A stretch of 64,000 nt of DNA from XN24 sp047921455 (GCA_047921455.1 JBLRWC010000004.1:1-64000), one strand, 5' to 3'. Positions 1-9,026 are shown, numbered from the stretch's first letter. Notes: generated by a model not told the origin, from the letters alone. A program made the numbers and translations.

Positions 1-420
1 TACCATAGCTTCTCGCTGGATTACATGCAGCGCATTGTCGATAACGTCACGCGCGAGGCCGAGGGCCGCAAGGTGCCCGTGGTGCTGTTCACGAAGGGCG
101 GCGGGCCCTGGCTCGAGGCGATGGCCGACACCGGTTGCGATGGCCTCGGTGTGGATTGGACGACCGACCTGTCCGAGGCGCGCGCCAAGGTCGGCAACCG
201 GGTCGCCCTGCAAGGCAATCTCGATCCGGCCGTGCTGTACGCTTCGCCGGAGGTGATCCGCGAAGAAGTCAGGCAGGTGCTGGCGAGTTTCGGTTCCGGG
301 CCCGGCCATGTGTTCAACCTGGGGCACGGCATCCACCCGGAGGTTAAGCCGGAGCACGCCGGCGCGATGATCGACGCGGTGGTTGAGCTCAGTCCGGCAT
401 TCCACCGCCAGGGCAGTTGA
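1..420 (+). CDS. hemE: Uroporphyrinogen decarboxylase, C-terminal part (partial)
   Basis: This is the last 139 codons of uroporphyrinogen decarboxylase; the gene begins before the window. The enzyme removes four carboxyl groups from uroporphyrinogen III to give coproporphyrinogen III in cytosolic haem synthesis. The visible part carries the family's late motifs: FTKGGGPWLE, a GLGVDWTTDL stretch, ALQGNLDPAVLY, and the near-terminal FNLGHGIHPEVKPEH. The reading frame is open from base 1 and ends in TGA. It converges on the FFLEELY-motif gene, with 66 bp between them. That gap holds a small GC hairpin (424-437) without a T-run, so termination there is uncertain. The family assignment is firm. 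Confidence 0.95.
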   Translation, partial: YHSFSLDYMQRIVDNVTREAEGRKVPVVLFTKGGGPWLEAMADTGCDGLGVDWTTDLSEARAKVGNRVALQGNLDPAVLYASPEVIREEVRQVLASFGSGPGHVFNLGHGIHPEVKPEHAGAMIDAVVELSPAFHRQGS

Positions 421-486
421 ACAGGGCGCCTTCGCCCGGTCGAGGTTGGTCGAAAAGACCGCAGCGCGGCAGCGCCTGGGCGTGGG

Positions 487-1236
487 TCACTGCCGTGACG
501 GGTCTCCCGGCGGGGCCCAGCTGCTGACCGACTCCTCGGCGAGGATAGACTCCATGATGGCGGTCTCCCGGCTGACGATCGCGTCGATGAACTCGTCCGA
601 GCCTTTCATTGCGCGGAACGCGACAAAGCCGCGCACAATAAAGTCATGCAGCTCCAGCAGGCCGGCCATCCTGGCGGGACCCTTGCCGAGCTTGACGGCG
701 TTGTAGATGAACGGCTTGAAAACGACGCTGTCGAGCGACTCCCCGACTTCGTGAACGATACTGATCTGGCGCCGCCGTGCGTCCATATTGCCGCAGCGGC
801 GGTAGGCTTCTGCGTAGGCCGCGGCGTCGAGATGGTCGCCGACATCCATTTCGCCCCACAGCACTGCCACCATGTCGAGATCCAGTTCCTGGCTGATGGC
901 ATGCAGCTCGATGCCGATACTGATGGTATGCAAGGCTGCACCGGGCATTACCCGGGACATGATGGGGTAGACGCGCTCCACACCCTCGTCGCGCGCGGAG
1001 AAGTCCCTGTCGCCATAGAGGTCGGTGAGAAAGAACTCGACCGCCCTGCGGTAACGGGAGATTTCCAGCAGGTCCCGATAGGTGTGGCGCAGGCGCTGCG
1101 CTTGCCACGCCGCCAGCATGCGGCATTCGGGGCGCAAGCCATTCTCGTCATATTGCCGTAAGCGGGCGAGCCGGCTCCGTTCGAGCTGCTCCGCGAGCCG
1201 CCGCGCTCCCGTGTCCCTGGTTTCTCGACTGGCCAT
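487..1236 (-). CDS. FFLEELY-motif family protein (conserved, unknown function)
   Basis: This 249-residue soluble protein has no signal peptide or membrane segment. Residues 68-74 read FFLTDLY, close to the FFLEELY signature that names a conserved family of unknown function. The rest is charged and predicted mostly helical. It is transcribed divergently from a phasin gene (133 bp between start codons), and a patatin-like lipase follows the phasin. This neighbourhood suggests, by inference only, a role linked to polyhydroxyalkanoate or lipid granules. The start at 1236 is the first Met of the frame and gives an amphipathic, Arg-rich N terminus. The family call rests on the motif seen by eye. 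Confidence 0.75.
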   Translation of the reverse strand: MASRETRDTGARRLAEQLERSRLARLRQYDENGLRPECRMLAAWQAQRLRHTYRDLLEISRYRRAVEFFLTDLYGDRDFSARDEGVERVYPIMSRVMPGAALHTISIGIELHAISQELDLDMVAVLWGEMDVGDHLDAAAYAEAYRRCGNMDARRRQISIVHEVGESLDSVVFKPFIYNAVKLGKGPARMAGLLELHDFIVRGFVAFRAMKGSDEFIDAIVSRETAIMESILAEESVSSWAPPGDPSRQ

Positions 1237-1309
1237 GGAGCGGCATTGTAGTGTCAGGCTGATGATTTTGCTTGTGTTTAATTTACCGGACAGATGCCGG
1301 CCGCTTACT

Positions 1310-1337
1310 GTGACACGGTGCCCGGCAATGGTATGCT
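1310..1337 (+). promoter_or_regulatory. Candidate sigma-70 promoter of the phasin gene
   Basis: GTGACA (1310-1315, 5 of 6 to the -35 consensus) is followed after 16 bp by TATGCT (1332-1337), preceded by TGG as in extended -10 elements. Transcription would start near 1344, about 25 nt before the phasin start, leaving room for the GAGGGA ribosome-binding site. Confidence 0.5.
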
Positions 1338-1369
1338 CGCAAGATCAAACGGTTGTTTGAGGGATTCAG

Positions 1370-1891
1370 ATGGCAAAGCGTAACGGCTCCAGTGCGCTGG
1401 TTGACAACCAGCTGACGCGGCTCGTCAGGGGCTCCGCCAACCAGGTGTGGCAAGTGGGGCGGGGCGCGTATTCGCTCGCGGGGAACGGCGGTAGTCGCCT
1501 GGTCGGTGACCTCATGAGTATCGGCGGGCGGCTCGACCACGGCCCCAAGAGCCGCGTGTTCGAGGCGCGCAGCTTCGCGACGGAGGCGTGGGACCGGCTC
1601 GAAAATGCCTTCGTGCATCGTGTCGGACGGGCGCTCAATGCGCTGCAAATCCCGACCGCGCGCGACGTGCGCGAGCTCACCCAGCGCGTGGAAATGCTGC
1701 AAAAAGCCGTGGTCGCGCTTGAGCGCCGCGCTGCCGAGGTGGCCGCGACCGGCGCTACGACCGGCGCTACGACCGGCGCCTCGCCCGCGGCTCGCAAGGT
1801 GGGCGTGCGCAAGGCGGGGGCACGCAAAAAGACCGCTGCGCGTCCGGCGCAGAAGGTGCCGAGCGCGGCGCGCAAGAAGGCCGGCGGCTGA
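1370..1891 (+). CDS. Phasin family protein with basic Ala/Lys-rich tail
   Basis: This 173-residue protein resembles polyhydroxyalkanoate granule-associated proteins of the PhaI/PhaF kind. The first ~120 residues form an amphipathic helical phasin region that coats granules. A heptad-rich stretch (about residues 100-122, RDVRELTQRVEMLQKAVVAL) looks like a coiled coil. The last ~45 residues are an Ala/Lys/Arg-rich tail like the DNA-binding histone H1-like tail of PhaF. Between them is a short TGAT/TGAS repeat coded by three 12-bp units (1748-1783). A GAGGGA ribosome-binding site precedes the ATG. The patatin-like gene follows after 3 bp and is surely co-transcribed. No PHA synthase is present in the window. 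Confidence 0.85.
   Translation: MAKRNGSSALVDNQLTRLVRGSANQVWQVGRGAYSLAGNGGSRLVGDLMSIGGRLDHGPKSRVFEARSFATEAWDRLENAFVHRVGRALNALQIPTARDVRELTQRVEMLQKAVVALERRAAEVAATGATTGATTGASPAARKVGVRKAGARKKTAARPAQKVPSAARKKAGG
1748..1783 (+). repeat. Three tandem 12-bp units inside the phasin gene
   Basis: The unit accggcgctacg occurs twice exactly and a third time with two changes (accggcgcctcg). It codes for TGAT-TGAT-TGAS at the hinge between the helical phasin domain and the basic tail. Such in-frame repeats may vary in number between strains. Confidence 0.8.
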
Positions 1892-1894
1892 TCG

Positions 1895-3139
1895 ATGCTG
1901 CAGACTCAAAAGGCGTACCTGGACGAGAAGGCGGGCGGTCCCAGGATCGGGCTTGCCCTGGCCGGCGGCGGTCCCCTTGGAGGGATCTACGAGATCGGCG
2001 CGCTGTTGGCCTTGAACGAGGCCATCGATGGCCTGGATTTCGCCGACGTCGATGTGTACGTGGGGGTCTCGGCGGGCTCGTTCGTCGCGTCCACGCTGGC
2101 GAACGGGATTTCAGTCGAGGAGATGGGGCGCTTGCTGGTCAGCCGTCGCGGTCGGCCGCAGCGATTTGACCCGGCATTGTTTCTGCAGCCAAATTTTCCC
2201 GAGTATTTGCACCGCACAGCGTTGCTGCCGAAGTTGCTCGCGGCGGGCCTGCGGGACTTCATGCGCCACCCGCTCAAGCAGAGCTTGCTGGAGTCGCTCA
2301 GCGGGCTTACCAAGGCGATCCCGACGGCGGTGTTTGACAACCAGCCGATCGAACGATTCCTGGCGGACCTGTTCAGCAATCGCGGCATGACGAATGATTT
2401 TCGCGAGCTGCCTCACAAGTTGCTGATTGTCGGGGTCGACCTGGACACGGGCAAAGCAGTGCGCTTCGGCTCCAAGGGCCGCGACAACATTCCGATTTCC
2501 AAGGCGGTGCAGGCGAGCACGGCGCTGCCGGGACTCTATCCGCCGGTACAGATCGGCGATCGCTACTTCGTGGACGGCGGCCTGAAGCGGACGCTGCACG
2601 CGTCGGCAGCCCTCGACGAGGGCGTGGACCTGTTGTTCTGCGTCAATCCGATCGTGCCTTATGACGCCAGCCTGGCGCCGCCGGGCAAGCACAAGCGGCA
2701 TGATTCACTGGTCGAGGGCGGCCTGTCCGTAGTGCTGTCGCAGACCTTCCGTTCGTTGATCCATTCGCGCATGATCGTCGGCATGGCGAAGTATGAGACC
2801 AGCTATGTCGATCGCGACGTGGTGCTGTTCGAGCCCGACAGCGGCGATTCGAAAATGTTTTTCACCAACGTTTTCAGTTACTCGAATCGCGAGATGGTCT
2901 GCCAGCATGCCTATCGGACCACGCGGCGCGACCTGTGGCTGCGCCGGCGCCACCTCCGGCCCATTCTCAAGCGCCATGGCGTGACTATCAACGAGGCCAT
3001 CCTGCAGGATGGCGATCGGCACTTCAGCAGCGCCTTGTCGCGGCGACCCGACCCGATGCGGCTCGGCAACTACAAGAACGAAATCACGAACCGGCTCGAT
3101 AGCCTGCTGGATCGGCTGGAGATCATCGTGCGTCCCTGA
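1895..3139 (+). CDS. Patatin-like phospholipase family protein
   Basis: This 414-residue lipid acyl hydrolase is predicted to use a Ser-Asp dyad. Visible motifs are the oxyanion-hole loop GGGPLGG (residues 24-30), the nucleophile elbow GVSAGS with Ser59 (57-62), and the DGG motif with Asp227. There is no signal peptide, so it is probably cytosolic. It starts 3 bp after the phasin stop, which suggests that both act on the same lipid or polyester surface; the substrate is unknown. Its 3' end overlaps the convergent lipoprotein gene by 17 bp. Length fits the bacterial patatin-like family. The family call is strong, the granule role is inferred. Confidence 0.9.
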   Translation: MLQTQKAYLDEKAGGPRIGLALAGGGPLGGIYEIGALLALNEAIDGLDFADVDVYVGVSAGSFVASTLANGISVEEMGRLLVSRRGRPQRFDPALFLQPNFPEYLHRTALLPKLLAAGLRDFMRHPLKQSLLESLSGLTKAIPTAVFDNQPIERFLADLFSNRGMTNDFRELPHKLLIVGVDLDTGKAVRFGSKGRDNIPISKAVQASTALPGLYPPVQIGDRYFVDGGLKRTLHASAALDEGVDLLFCVNPIVPYDASLAPPGKHKRHDSLVEGGLSVVLSQTFRSLIHSRMIVGMAKYETSYVDRDVVLFEPDSGDSKMFFTNVFSYSNREMVCQHAYRTTRRDLWLRRRHLRPILKRHGVTINEAILQDGDRHFSSALSRRPDPMRLGNYKNEITNRLDSLLDRLEIIVRP

Positions 3140-3527
3140 GGCCATGTGGCAGGCCTTCGTCGCGCGCGCGCCCGGTTTCGCAGACGATAAACGCACCCGC
3201 CCGCTCCGTCATCCGGTAGTCCAGCTCCCGGTCGCCCGCCTTGAGCACCAGCCACCAGCCGGGTACGAGGGCCTGCGTGTAATGCTGCCCCGGTTCCGGG
3301 CAGCCAAGCGAGCCGTCGCGCCAGGTGCGTGGCGACGACGACACCACCACGAGTTGCTCGGCGGCGATACCGCCGCGTTCGCTGGCGTCGGCGAGCACCG
3401 GCGCCAGCAGGTGATCAGGCGGCAACGTCACGTCGGCGCGCCCAGCACGGGGTGCGCAACCAAGCAGGCCGGGCAGCAAGAGCGCCACGACCAGCGCGGC
3501 CGCCCGGCGGGCGCAGTGGTCAGCCAT
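3123..3527 (-). CDS. Putative lipoprotein of unknown function
   Basis: This 134-residue protein begins with an Arg-containing n-region, a hydrophobic stretch and a lipobox LLGC with Cys24, so it should be a lipoprotein. The mature part holds a GCPEPGQHYTQALVPGW segment and a conserved-looking ICETG near the end. The reading frame continues further upstream, but the ATG at 3527 gives the correct signal peptide. It lies 22 bp downstream of fadD on the same strand and may be read through from it. The last 17 bp overlap the 3' end of the patatin gene. The family is not recognised. Confidence 0.7.
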   Translation of the reverse strand: MADHCARRAAALVVALLLPGLLGCAPRAGRADVTLPPDHLLAPVLADASERGGIAAEQLVVVSSSPRTWRDGSLGCPEPGQHYTQALVPGWWLVLKAGDRELDYRMTERAGAFIVCETGRARDEGLPHGLRDAR

Positions 3528-3549
3528 GCGGGCGCCTGGTGGCCGCGGC

Positions 3550-5220
3550 TCACGCCGTGCCGTCGCGCAATTCCCGGCGCAGAATCTTGCCCACATTGGT
3601 TTTTGGCAGTTCGTCGCGGAATTCGACCTCGCGCGGCACCTTGTAGCCCGTCAGGCTTTCACGGCAGAAGTCGATCAGTTCCTTTTTCGTGACGCTCTGG
3701 CCTTCACGGCAGACGACGAACAGCTTGACGAGTTCGCCGGATTTCTCATCCGGTATGCCGACTGCTGCCGCTTCGAGCACGGCGGGGTGCGTCACGGCCA
3801 CGCCCTCGACCTCGTTCGGGTAAACGTTGAAGCCGGAGACCAGGATCATGTCCTTCTTGCGATCCTCGATGAACACGTAGCCTTTTTCGTCCATGCGCCC
3901 CATGTCGCCGCTGCGGAACCAGCCGCCCTCGAGCATCACCTTGTCGGTCTCGTCCGGGCGATTCCAGTAACCGGCCATGACCTGCGGGCCGCGGATGCAG
4001 ATTTCGCCGACCGCGCCGATGCCGAGGTCCTGGCCGTTTTCATCGCGGATGCTGACTTCGGTAGACGAAATCGGCAGTCCGATTGAGCCATTGAATTCCG
4101 TGTTCGTCATCGGGTTGATGCAGGCGGCCGGCGAAGTCTCCGTCAGTCCGTAAGCCTCGATGAGCGGTTTGCCGGTGACCGTTTTCCAGCGCTCGGCGAC
4201 GGCGCGTTGCACGGCCATGCCGCCGCCCAGCGTCGCCTTGAGGGTGCTGAAATCGACCTCGTCGAAGCCCGGCGTGTTCAGCAAGCCGTTGAACAGCGTG
4301 TTGACTCCGGTGATGAAGGTGAATTTCTGTTTCTTGAGTTCCTTGATGAAGGCCGGCATGTCGCGCGGGTTGGTGATCAGGATGTTGTTGCCGCCCATGA
4401 GGGTGAAGGTGAAGAAGTTCGCCGTGAGCGAAAAGATGTGATAAAGCGGCAGCGGCGTGATAACCACCGATTGGCCCTCGATGATCGTGCCGCTCAGCCA
4501 GGCGCGCGCCTGCAACAGGTTAGCGATAATGTTCCGGTGCGTGAGTTTTGCGCCCTTGGCGACGCCGGTCGTGCCGCCGGTGTACTGCAGAAAGGCGATG
4601 TCATCGTGGTCGAGCTCGGGCCGGTCGAGCGTTTGCCACTTGCCTTCCTTGAGGGCCTTGTGGAGGCTGATGGCGTCGGGAATGTCGTAAGCCGGCACCA
4701 TCTTCTTGACGTTGCGGATCACGAAATTGACCAGCATGCGCTTGGGCGCGGGCAACATGTCGCCGATGGCCGTGACCACGACGGTCTTGACGTCCGTTTT
4801 GTCGCGGACCTTTTCGAGCGTCTTGGCGAAGTTTTCGACGATGATGATCGCTTTCGCGCCGGAGTCCTTCAGCTGGTGCTCCAGTTCGCGCGGCGTGTAG
4901 AGCGGGTTGATGTTGGTGACCGTCAGCCCGGCGCGCAGGATGGCGGCGACCGCGACCGCGTACTGGATGACGTTGGGCATCATCACGGCGACCCGGTCAC
5001 CTTTTTCCAGCCCGGCGTTCTTTTGCAACCAGCCACCGAGATAGCGGGACAACTCGTCGAGCTCACCGAAGCTGATCGAGTGGCCCATGTTGGTAAACGC
5101 CGGCAGGCTGCGGTACTTCGCAAAGGACTGCTCGAGGAATTCCCGCAGCGACGGGAATTCGTTGACGTCAATCTCGGCGGGCACGCCCTCCGGGTATTCT
5201 TTCAGCCATATTTTGTCCAT
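3550..5220 (-). CDS. fadD: Long-chain-fatty-acid--CoA ligase
   Basis: This 556-residue enzyme activates long-chain fatty acids with ATP and CoA for beta-oxidation or lipid reuse, at the inner face of the cytoplasmic membrane. The AMP-binding P-loop is at residues 213-219 (YTGGTTG), YGLTETSP at 357-364, and the fatty-acyl-CoA synthetase signature spans about 432-468 (GWFRSGDMG to SGFNVYP). The C-terminal lysine motif is present as NVGKILRREL. Length and N terminus (MDKIWLKEYP) match FadD of gammaproteobacteria. The TesA-like esterase gene lies 23 bp upstream on the same strand, so a thioesterase/lipase and an acyl-CoA ligase appear to be co-expressed. Confidence 0.95.
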   Translation of the reverse strand: MDKIWLKEYPEGVPAEIDVNEFPSLREFLEQSFAKYRSLPAFTNMGHSISFGELDELSRYLGGWLQKNAGLEKGDRVAVMMPNVIQYAVAVAAILRAGLTVTNINPLYTPRELEHQLKDSGAKAIIIVENFAKTLEKVRDKTDVKTVVVTAIGDMLPAPKRMLVNFVIRNVKKMVPAYDIPDAISLHKALKEGKWQTLDRPELDHDDIAFLQYTGGTTGVAKGAKLTHRNIIANLLQARAWLSGTIIEGQSVVITPLPLYHIFSLTANFFTFTLMGGNNILITNPRDMPAFIKELKKQKFTFITGVNTLFNGLLNTPGFDEVDFSTLKATLGGGMAVQRAVAERWKTVTGKPLIEAYGLTETSPAACINPMTNTEFNGSIGLPISSTEVSIRDENGQDLGIGAVGEICIRGPQVMAGYWNRPDETDKVMLEGGWFRSGDMGRMDEKGYVFIEDRKKDMILVSGFNVYPNEVEGVAVTHPAVLEAAAVGIPDEKSGELVKLFVVCREGQSVTKKELIDFCRESLTGYKVPREVEFRDELPKTNVGKILRRELRDGTA

Positions 5221-5243
5221 CGTTTCCCCCGCTGACTTGGCGG

Positions 5244-5873
5244 TTATTTTTGCTCTGGTGGTGGCGTGAGTTCCAGCAGCGGCGCTAACGCCGGCCAGAC
5301 ATTTGCTACGATCACGGGCTGAGCCTCGGCCGTCGGGTGAATTCCGTCCGCCTGCATGAGCTCGGAGTTCAGCGCGACGCCTTCCAGGATGAAGGGTATC
5401 AGCCCGGCGTCGAATTGTTCAGCCAGTTCGTGGTAGTTCGCGTGAAAGCCCTCAGTGTAAGTCGGCCCGTAATTCGGCGGTATATGGATGCCCGCCAGCA
5501 GGACACGGGCGCCCGATTGCTGCGAAAGTTGAATCATCCTGGCCAGGTTCCGTCGAATCTCATCCAGGGGGATGGCGCGCAGACCGTCGTTCCCACCAAG
5601 ACCGATAATGACGACGGACGGTGAATGGCGCTCCAGGGCCCGCGGTAAGCGGGCGAGGCCGCCACTGGTGGTGTCACCGCTGATACTGGCGTTGACGACA
5701 CGGTGGGGGTGACCGGCGGCGGCGAGGCGCTCTTGCAACAGGCTGGGCCAGTTCTCGTGGGCCGCCAGGCCATAGCCCGCGCTTAAACTGTCGCCGACAA
5801 TAAGCACCACGGGCGGGGCCGCCGACACGGTCGGCGCCGCCAGGACGAACAAGAGCAGAAGGATTCTGTACAT
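5244..5873 (-). CDS. tesA: SGNH arylesterase / TesA-like thioesterase-lysophospholipase
   Basis: This 209-residue protein has a signal peptide (about residues 1-18, cleavage after VSA), so it is periplasmic. GDSLS (27-31) carries the catalytic Ser29, GGND (93-96) is the third SGNH block, and DGIH (176-179) supplies the Asp and His. Enzymes of this type hydrolyse acyl esters and thioesters. The reading frame extends upstream, but the Met at 5873 gives the signal peptide. That start codon overlaps the start codon of the divergent ybbA by two bases. Pairing of tesA with divergent ybbA/ybbP is common in gammaproteobacteria. Confidence 0.92.
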   Translation of the reverse strand: MYRILLLLFVLAAPTVSAAPPVVLIVGDSLSAGYGLAAHENWPSLLQERLAAAGHPHRVVNASISGDTTSGGLARLPRALERHSPSVVIIGLGGNDGLRAIPLDEIRRNLARMIQLSQQSGARVLLAGIHIPPNYGPTYTEGFHANYHELAEQFDAGLIPFILEGVALNSELMQADGIHPTAEAQPVIVANVWPALAPLLELTPPPEQK

Positions 5874-6555
5874 GCAGCAGTCGACCGGAAAAGAGCCGGT
5901 TCTCAAATCCGAAGGGTTGACCAAGAAGGTTAGCAGCCCGGAAGGGGAGCTTACCATCCTGGACCAGGCAAACCTCGAGGTTGCCGCCGGCGAGTCCGTG
6001 GCGATTCTTGGCCCGTCGGGCGCCGGCAAGTCCACGCTGCTGTCGCTGCTGGCGGGCCTCGACCTGCCCAGCGCCGGCAAGGTCTGGATCAATGGCCGCG
6101 AGTTGACGGCGCTGGATGAGGACGGGCGGGCCGCGGTACGGGCCAACCAGGTCGGTTTCGTGTTTCAGTCCTTCCACCTCGTCCCCGCGCTGACCGCGCT
6201 CGAGAACGTCATGCTGCCGCTGGAGCTGGCGGGGCGACCGGAGGCCCGGCGGGAGGCGCGCTCGGCCCTCGACGAGGTCGGCCTGGGGCCGCGGATCGGC
6301 CATTATCCGCGCCAGCTCTCCGGTGGCGAGCGCCAACGGGTCGCCATTGCGCGCGCCTTTGTCGGTAGCCCCGCGCTGCTGTTCGCCGACGAGCCGACCG
6401 GTAATCTCGACTCCCGGACCGGCGGCAAGATCGTAGACCTGCTGTTCGAGCTCAACGCCGGTCGTGGCACCACGCTGGTACTGGTGACCCATGACCGTGC
6501 GCTGGCGGATCGATGCGATCGACAACTGGAAATGGACGCCGGGAGAATCCTTTGA
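5872..6555 (+). CDS. ybbA: YbbA-type ABC transporter ATP-binding protein
   Basis: This 227-residue ATPase subunit is the same size as E. coli YbbA. It carries Walker A GPSGAGKST (47-55), the signature LSGGE (149-153) and Walker B LLFADE (169-174), and the VGFVFQSF Q-loop typical of the LolD/MacB/FtsX-coupled class. It should energise the permease encoded next, probably for mechanotransmission or movement of a lipid or hydrophobic substrate; the substrate is not known. The ATG at 5872 overlaps the divergent esterase start, so its promoter must lie inside that gene. Its TGA overlaps the next start by 4 bp. Confidence 0.93.
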   Translation: MQQSTGKEPVLKSEGLTKKVSSPEGELTILDQANLEVAAGESVAILGPSGAGKSTLLSLLAGLDLPSAGKVWINGRELTALDEDGRAAVRANQVGFVFQSFHLVPALTALENVMLPLELAGRPEARREARSALDEVGLGPRIGHYPRQLSGGERQRVAIARAFVGSPALLFADEPTGNLDSRTGGKIVDLLFELNAGRGTTLVLVTHDRALADRCDRQLEMDAGRIL

Positions 6556-9026
6556 GCGCGCTGTCGTTCGGCCTGGCGCAAGTCGGCCGCGAACTGAAGT
6601 CGGGCGAGGTACGCGTCCTGGCCGCTGCGCTGGCGCTGGCCGTGGCCGCCATGACCGCGGTCGGCTTTTTCACCGACCGGGTGGCGCAAGGGGTGCAGGC
6701 CCGCAGCACCGAGGTGCTGGCCGCCGACCTGGTGCTGCGCTCGAACCGGCCGATCGACGCCGGCCAGGAAACACTGGCGCGGGAGCTGGGCCTGGCGGCA
6801 GTGCGCACCGCGTCGTTTCCGAGCGTCGTGCTGGCGGGCGACGCCAGCGCGCTGGCGGATATCGAGGGTGTGGCCGAGGGTTACCCGCTGCGCGGGCAAC
6901 TGCGCGTCAGCCAGCGCCTCGACGCGGACTCCGAGTTCATCGCGTCGGTACCGCCACCGGGCGAGGCGTGGGCCGATCCGCGCCTGCTGGCGCGGTTGGA
7001 CGCCGATGTCGGCGAACGCGTCCAGCTGGGGCGGATAGAACTCGAGATCACGCGCCTGCTCGACTACCGCCCTGACCAGGGTTTCAGTTTCGCCGAACTG
7101 GCGCCGACGCTGTTGATCAATTACGGGGACATTGAAGCCAGTGGCCTGGTGGCGCCGGGCAGCCGAGTGTCGTATCGCCTGTTGCTGGCGGGCAACGCCG
7201 GCGCCCTGTCTGCGTATCGCGACCGCATCGAGCTGGCCATCGGCGAACGCCTGCGCGGCATCGAAGACGCCCAGCCAGAAATCGGCATGGCCGTCGAGCG
7301 GGCGGGTCGTTTTATTGGCCTGGCGTCGTTGGTCAGCGCGTTGATCGCGGCGGTCGCGGTCGCGATGGCGGCGCGTCGTTTCGCCAGCCGCCGGATGGAT
7401 ACGGTCGCGCTGATGAAGTGCGTCGGCGCACGGCGCAGCTTCGTGTTGACCGCCATGCTGGTCCAGTTGCTCGCCGTCGGGCTGGTGGCCGCGCTGCTCG
7501 GCCTGGCGCTGGGTTGGCTGGCCCAGGAAGGACTGGTACGCATTCTTGCGGACTTGGTCGGTGACCAGCTGCCGCCGCCGACGCTCGCGCCGGCCATCGG
7601 CGGCCTTGTGCTCGCCGGCATCGTGCTGGCGGGGTTTGCGCTGGTGCCGATTATCGAGCTGTGCCGGACGCCGCCGGGCCGGGTGTTGCGGCGCGACCTG
7701 TTGCCGCCCGCCGCCGGGCCACTGGTGCTGTACGGCGCCGCCATCGCCGCCGTGCTCGGCCTGCTCAGCTGGCAAGTTCGTGATGCGACGCTGGTCGGCT
7801 GGCTGGCGCTCGGCACGGCCGCGGTCATGCTCGGTCTCGCCGCGGGCGGCTGGCTGCTGGTCAAGGGTGCCGCCCAACTGCGCAGCGGCGGCGGCACGGC
7901 CTGGCGGTACGGGCTCGCGAACGTCAGTCGGCGCGGTCCGGAAAGCATTATCCAGGTGGGTGCTTTCGGCATCGGTCTGATGGTGTTGTTGCTCCTGACG
8001 CTCGTGCGCACGGGCCTGCTGGACCAGTGGCGCGCGACGCTGCCGGCGGATGCCCCGAACCGCTTTCTCATCAATATCCAGCCGCACGAGGCCGAGGGTG
8101 TAAGCGATTTTCTTGCCGAGCGCTTCGGTGCCGGCGAGCTCGTGCCGTTGATCCGGGCCCGGCTGACGGAGATCAACGGCCGCCCGGTGGCGGAGCTGGA
8201 GTTTTCCTCGCCGCGCGCGCAGGGCTTCATCGATCGCGAGTCGAACCTGAGCACGGCCACGGAACTGCCGGCCGACAACCGGGTGATCGCCGGCCTCTGG
8301 TGGCCCTCGGACGATGTCGCGGAGGTGTCCGTGGAGACGGATTTCGCACGCGACCTGGATATCAGCCTGGGCGACCGGTTGCGATTCGACATTGCCGGCG
8401 AGCTGCTCGACGTGAAGGTCACCAGTCTGCGCGAAGTGCAGTGGGACACTTTCAACCCCAATTTCTTCATGCTGTTTCCGCCGGGGCTGATGGCGGACTA
8501 CCCGCAGACGTATATTTCCAGCGTCTACGTGGACCGTGCGCGACGGGCCGACGTACTCGAGCTGGTACGCAGTTATCCGAGCGTCACGGTCATCGATATC
8601 GAGGCGACGATCGAACAGGTGCGCGACATCATGGACCAGGCTGCGCTGGCGGTGCAGTACGTGTTCCTGTTCGCGCTCGGCGCCGGCATCCTGGTGATGC
8701 TCGCGGTCGTGCAGTCGACTCGCGAGGAGCGGCTCTACGAGAGCGCCATGCTGCGCACGCTCGGGGCAAAGAAACGCGTCGTCCTGGCCGGCGTCGCGGT
8801 CGAGTTCGCGGCGCTTGGACTGATCGCCGGCGTGTTGGCGGCCGCCGGTGCATCGGGCGTCGCCTGGTTGCTGGCGCGACGGGTATTCCAGCTCGGCTTT
8901 GCCGCCGATCCGCTGGTCTGGGTGGCTGGGCTGGCCGCCGGGCTGGTGATCGTCGGCGGCGCCGGGGTGCTGGCGACGCGGACCGTGGTGACGCATCCGC
9001 CCGCCAACGTGCTGCGGGGTTATTGA
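6552..9026 (+). CDS. ybbP: YbbP-type FtsX-like ABC transporter permease
   Basis: This 824-residue membrane protein has the ten-helix layout of YbbP: an N-terminal TM, a large periplasmic domain (about residues 45-245), a cluster of FtsX-domain helices in the middle, a second periplasmic domain (about 480-680), and three C-terminal helices. It pairs with the preceding ATPase. I chose the TTG at 6552 because it overlaps the ybbA stop (TTGA), has a GGGAGA ribosome-binding site 5 nt upstream, and matches the short N terminus of YbbP before the first TM. An ATG at 6513 in the same frame is the alternative. A strong hairpin follows the stop. Confidence 0.9.
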   Translation: MSALSFGLAQVGRELKSGEVRVLAAALALAVAAMTAVGFFTDRVAQGVQARSTEVLAADLVLRSNRPIDAGQETLARELGLAAVRTASFPSVVLAGDASALADIEGVAEGYPLRGQLRVSQRLDADSEFIASVPPPGEAWADPRLLARLDADVGERVQLGRIELEITRLLDYRPDQGFSFAELAPTLLINYGDIEASGLVAPGSRVSYRLLLAGNAGALSAYRDRIELAIGERLRGIEDAQPEIGMAVERAGRFIGLASLVSALIAAVAVAMAARRFASRRMDTVALMKCVGARRSFVLTAMLVQLLAVGLVAALLGLALGWLAQEGLVRILADLVGDQLPPPTLAPAIGGLVLAGIVLAGFALVPIIELCRTPPGRVLRRDLLPPAAGPLVLYGAAIAAVLGLLSWQVRDATLVGWLALGTAAVMLGLAAGGWLLVKGAAQLRSGGGTAWRYGLANVSRRGPESIIQVGAFGIGLMVLLLLTLVRTGLLDQWRATLPADAPNRFLINIQPHEAEGVSDFLAERFGAGELVPLIRARLTEINGRPVAELEFSSPRAQGFIDRESNLSTATELPADNRVIAGLWWPSDDVAEVSVETDFARDLDISLGDRLRFDIAGELLDVKVTSLREVQWDTFNPNFFMLFPPGLMADYPQTYISSVYVDRARRADVLELVRSYPSVTVIDIEATIEQVRDIMDQAALAVQYVFLFALGAGILVMLAVVQSTREERLYESAMLRTLGAKKRVVLAGVAVEFAALGLIAGVLAAAGASGVAWLLARRVFQLGFAADPLVWVAGLAAGLVIVGGAGVLATRTVVTHPPANVLRGY

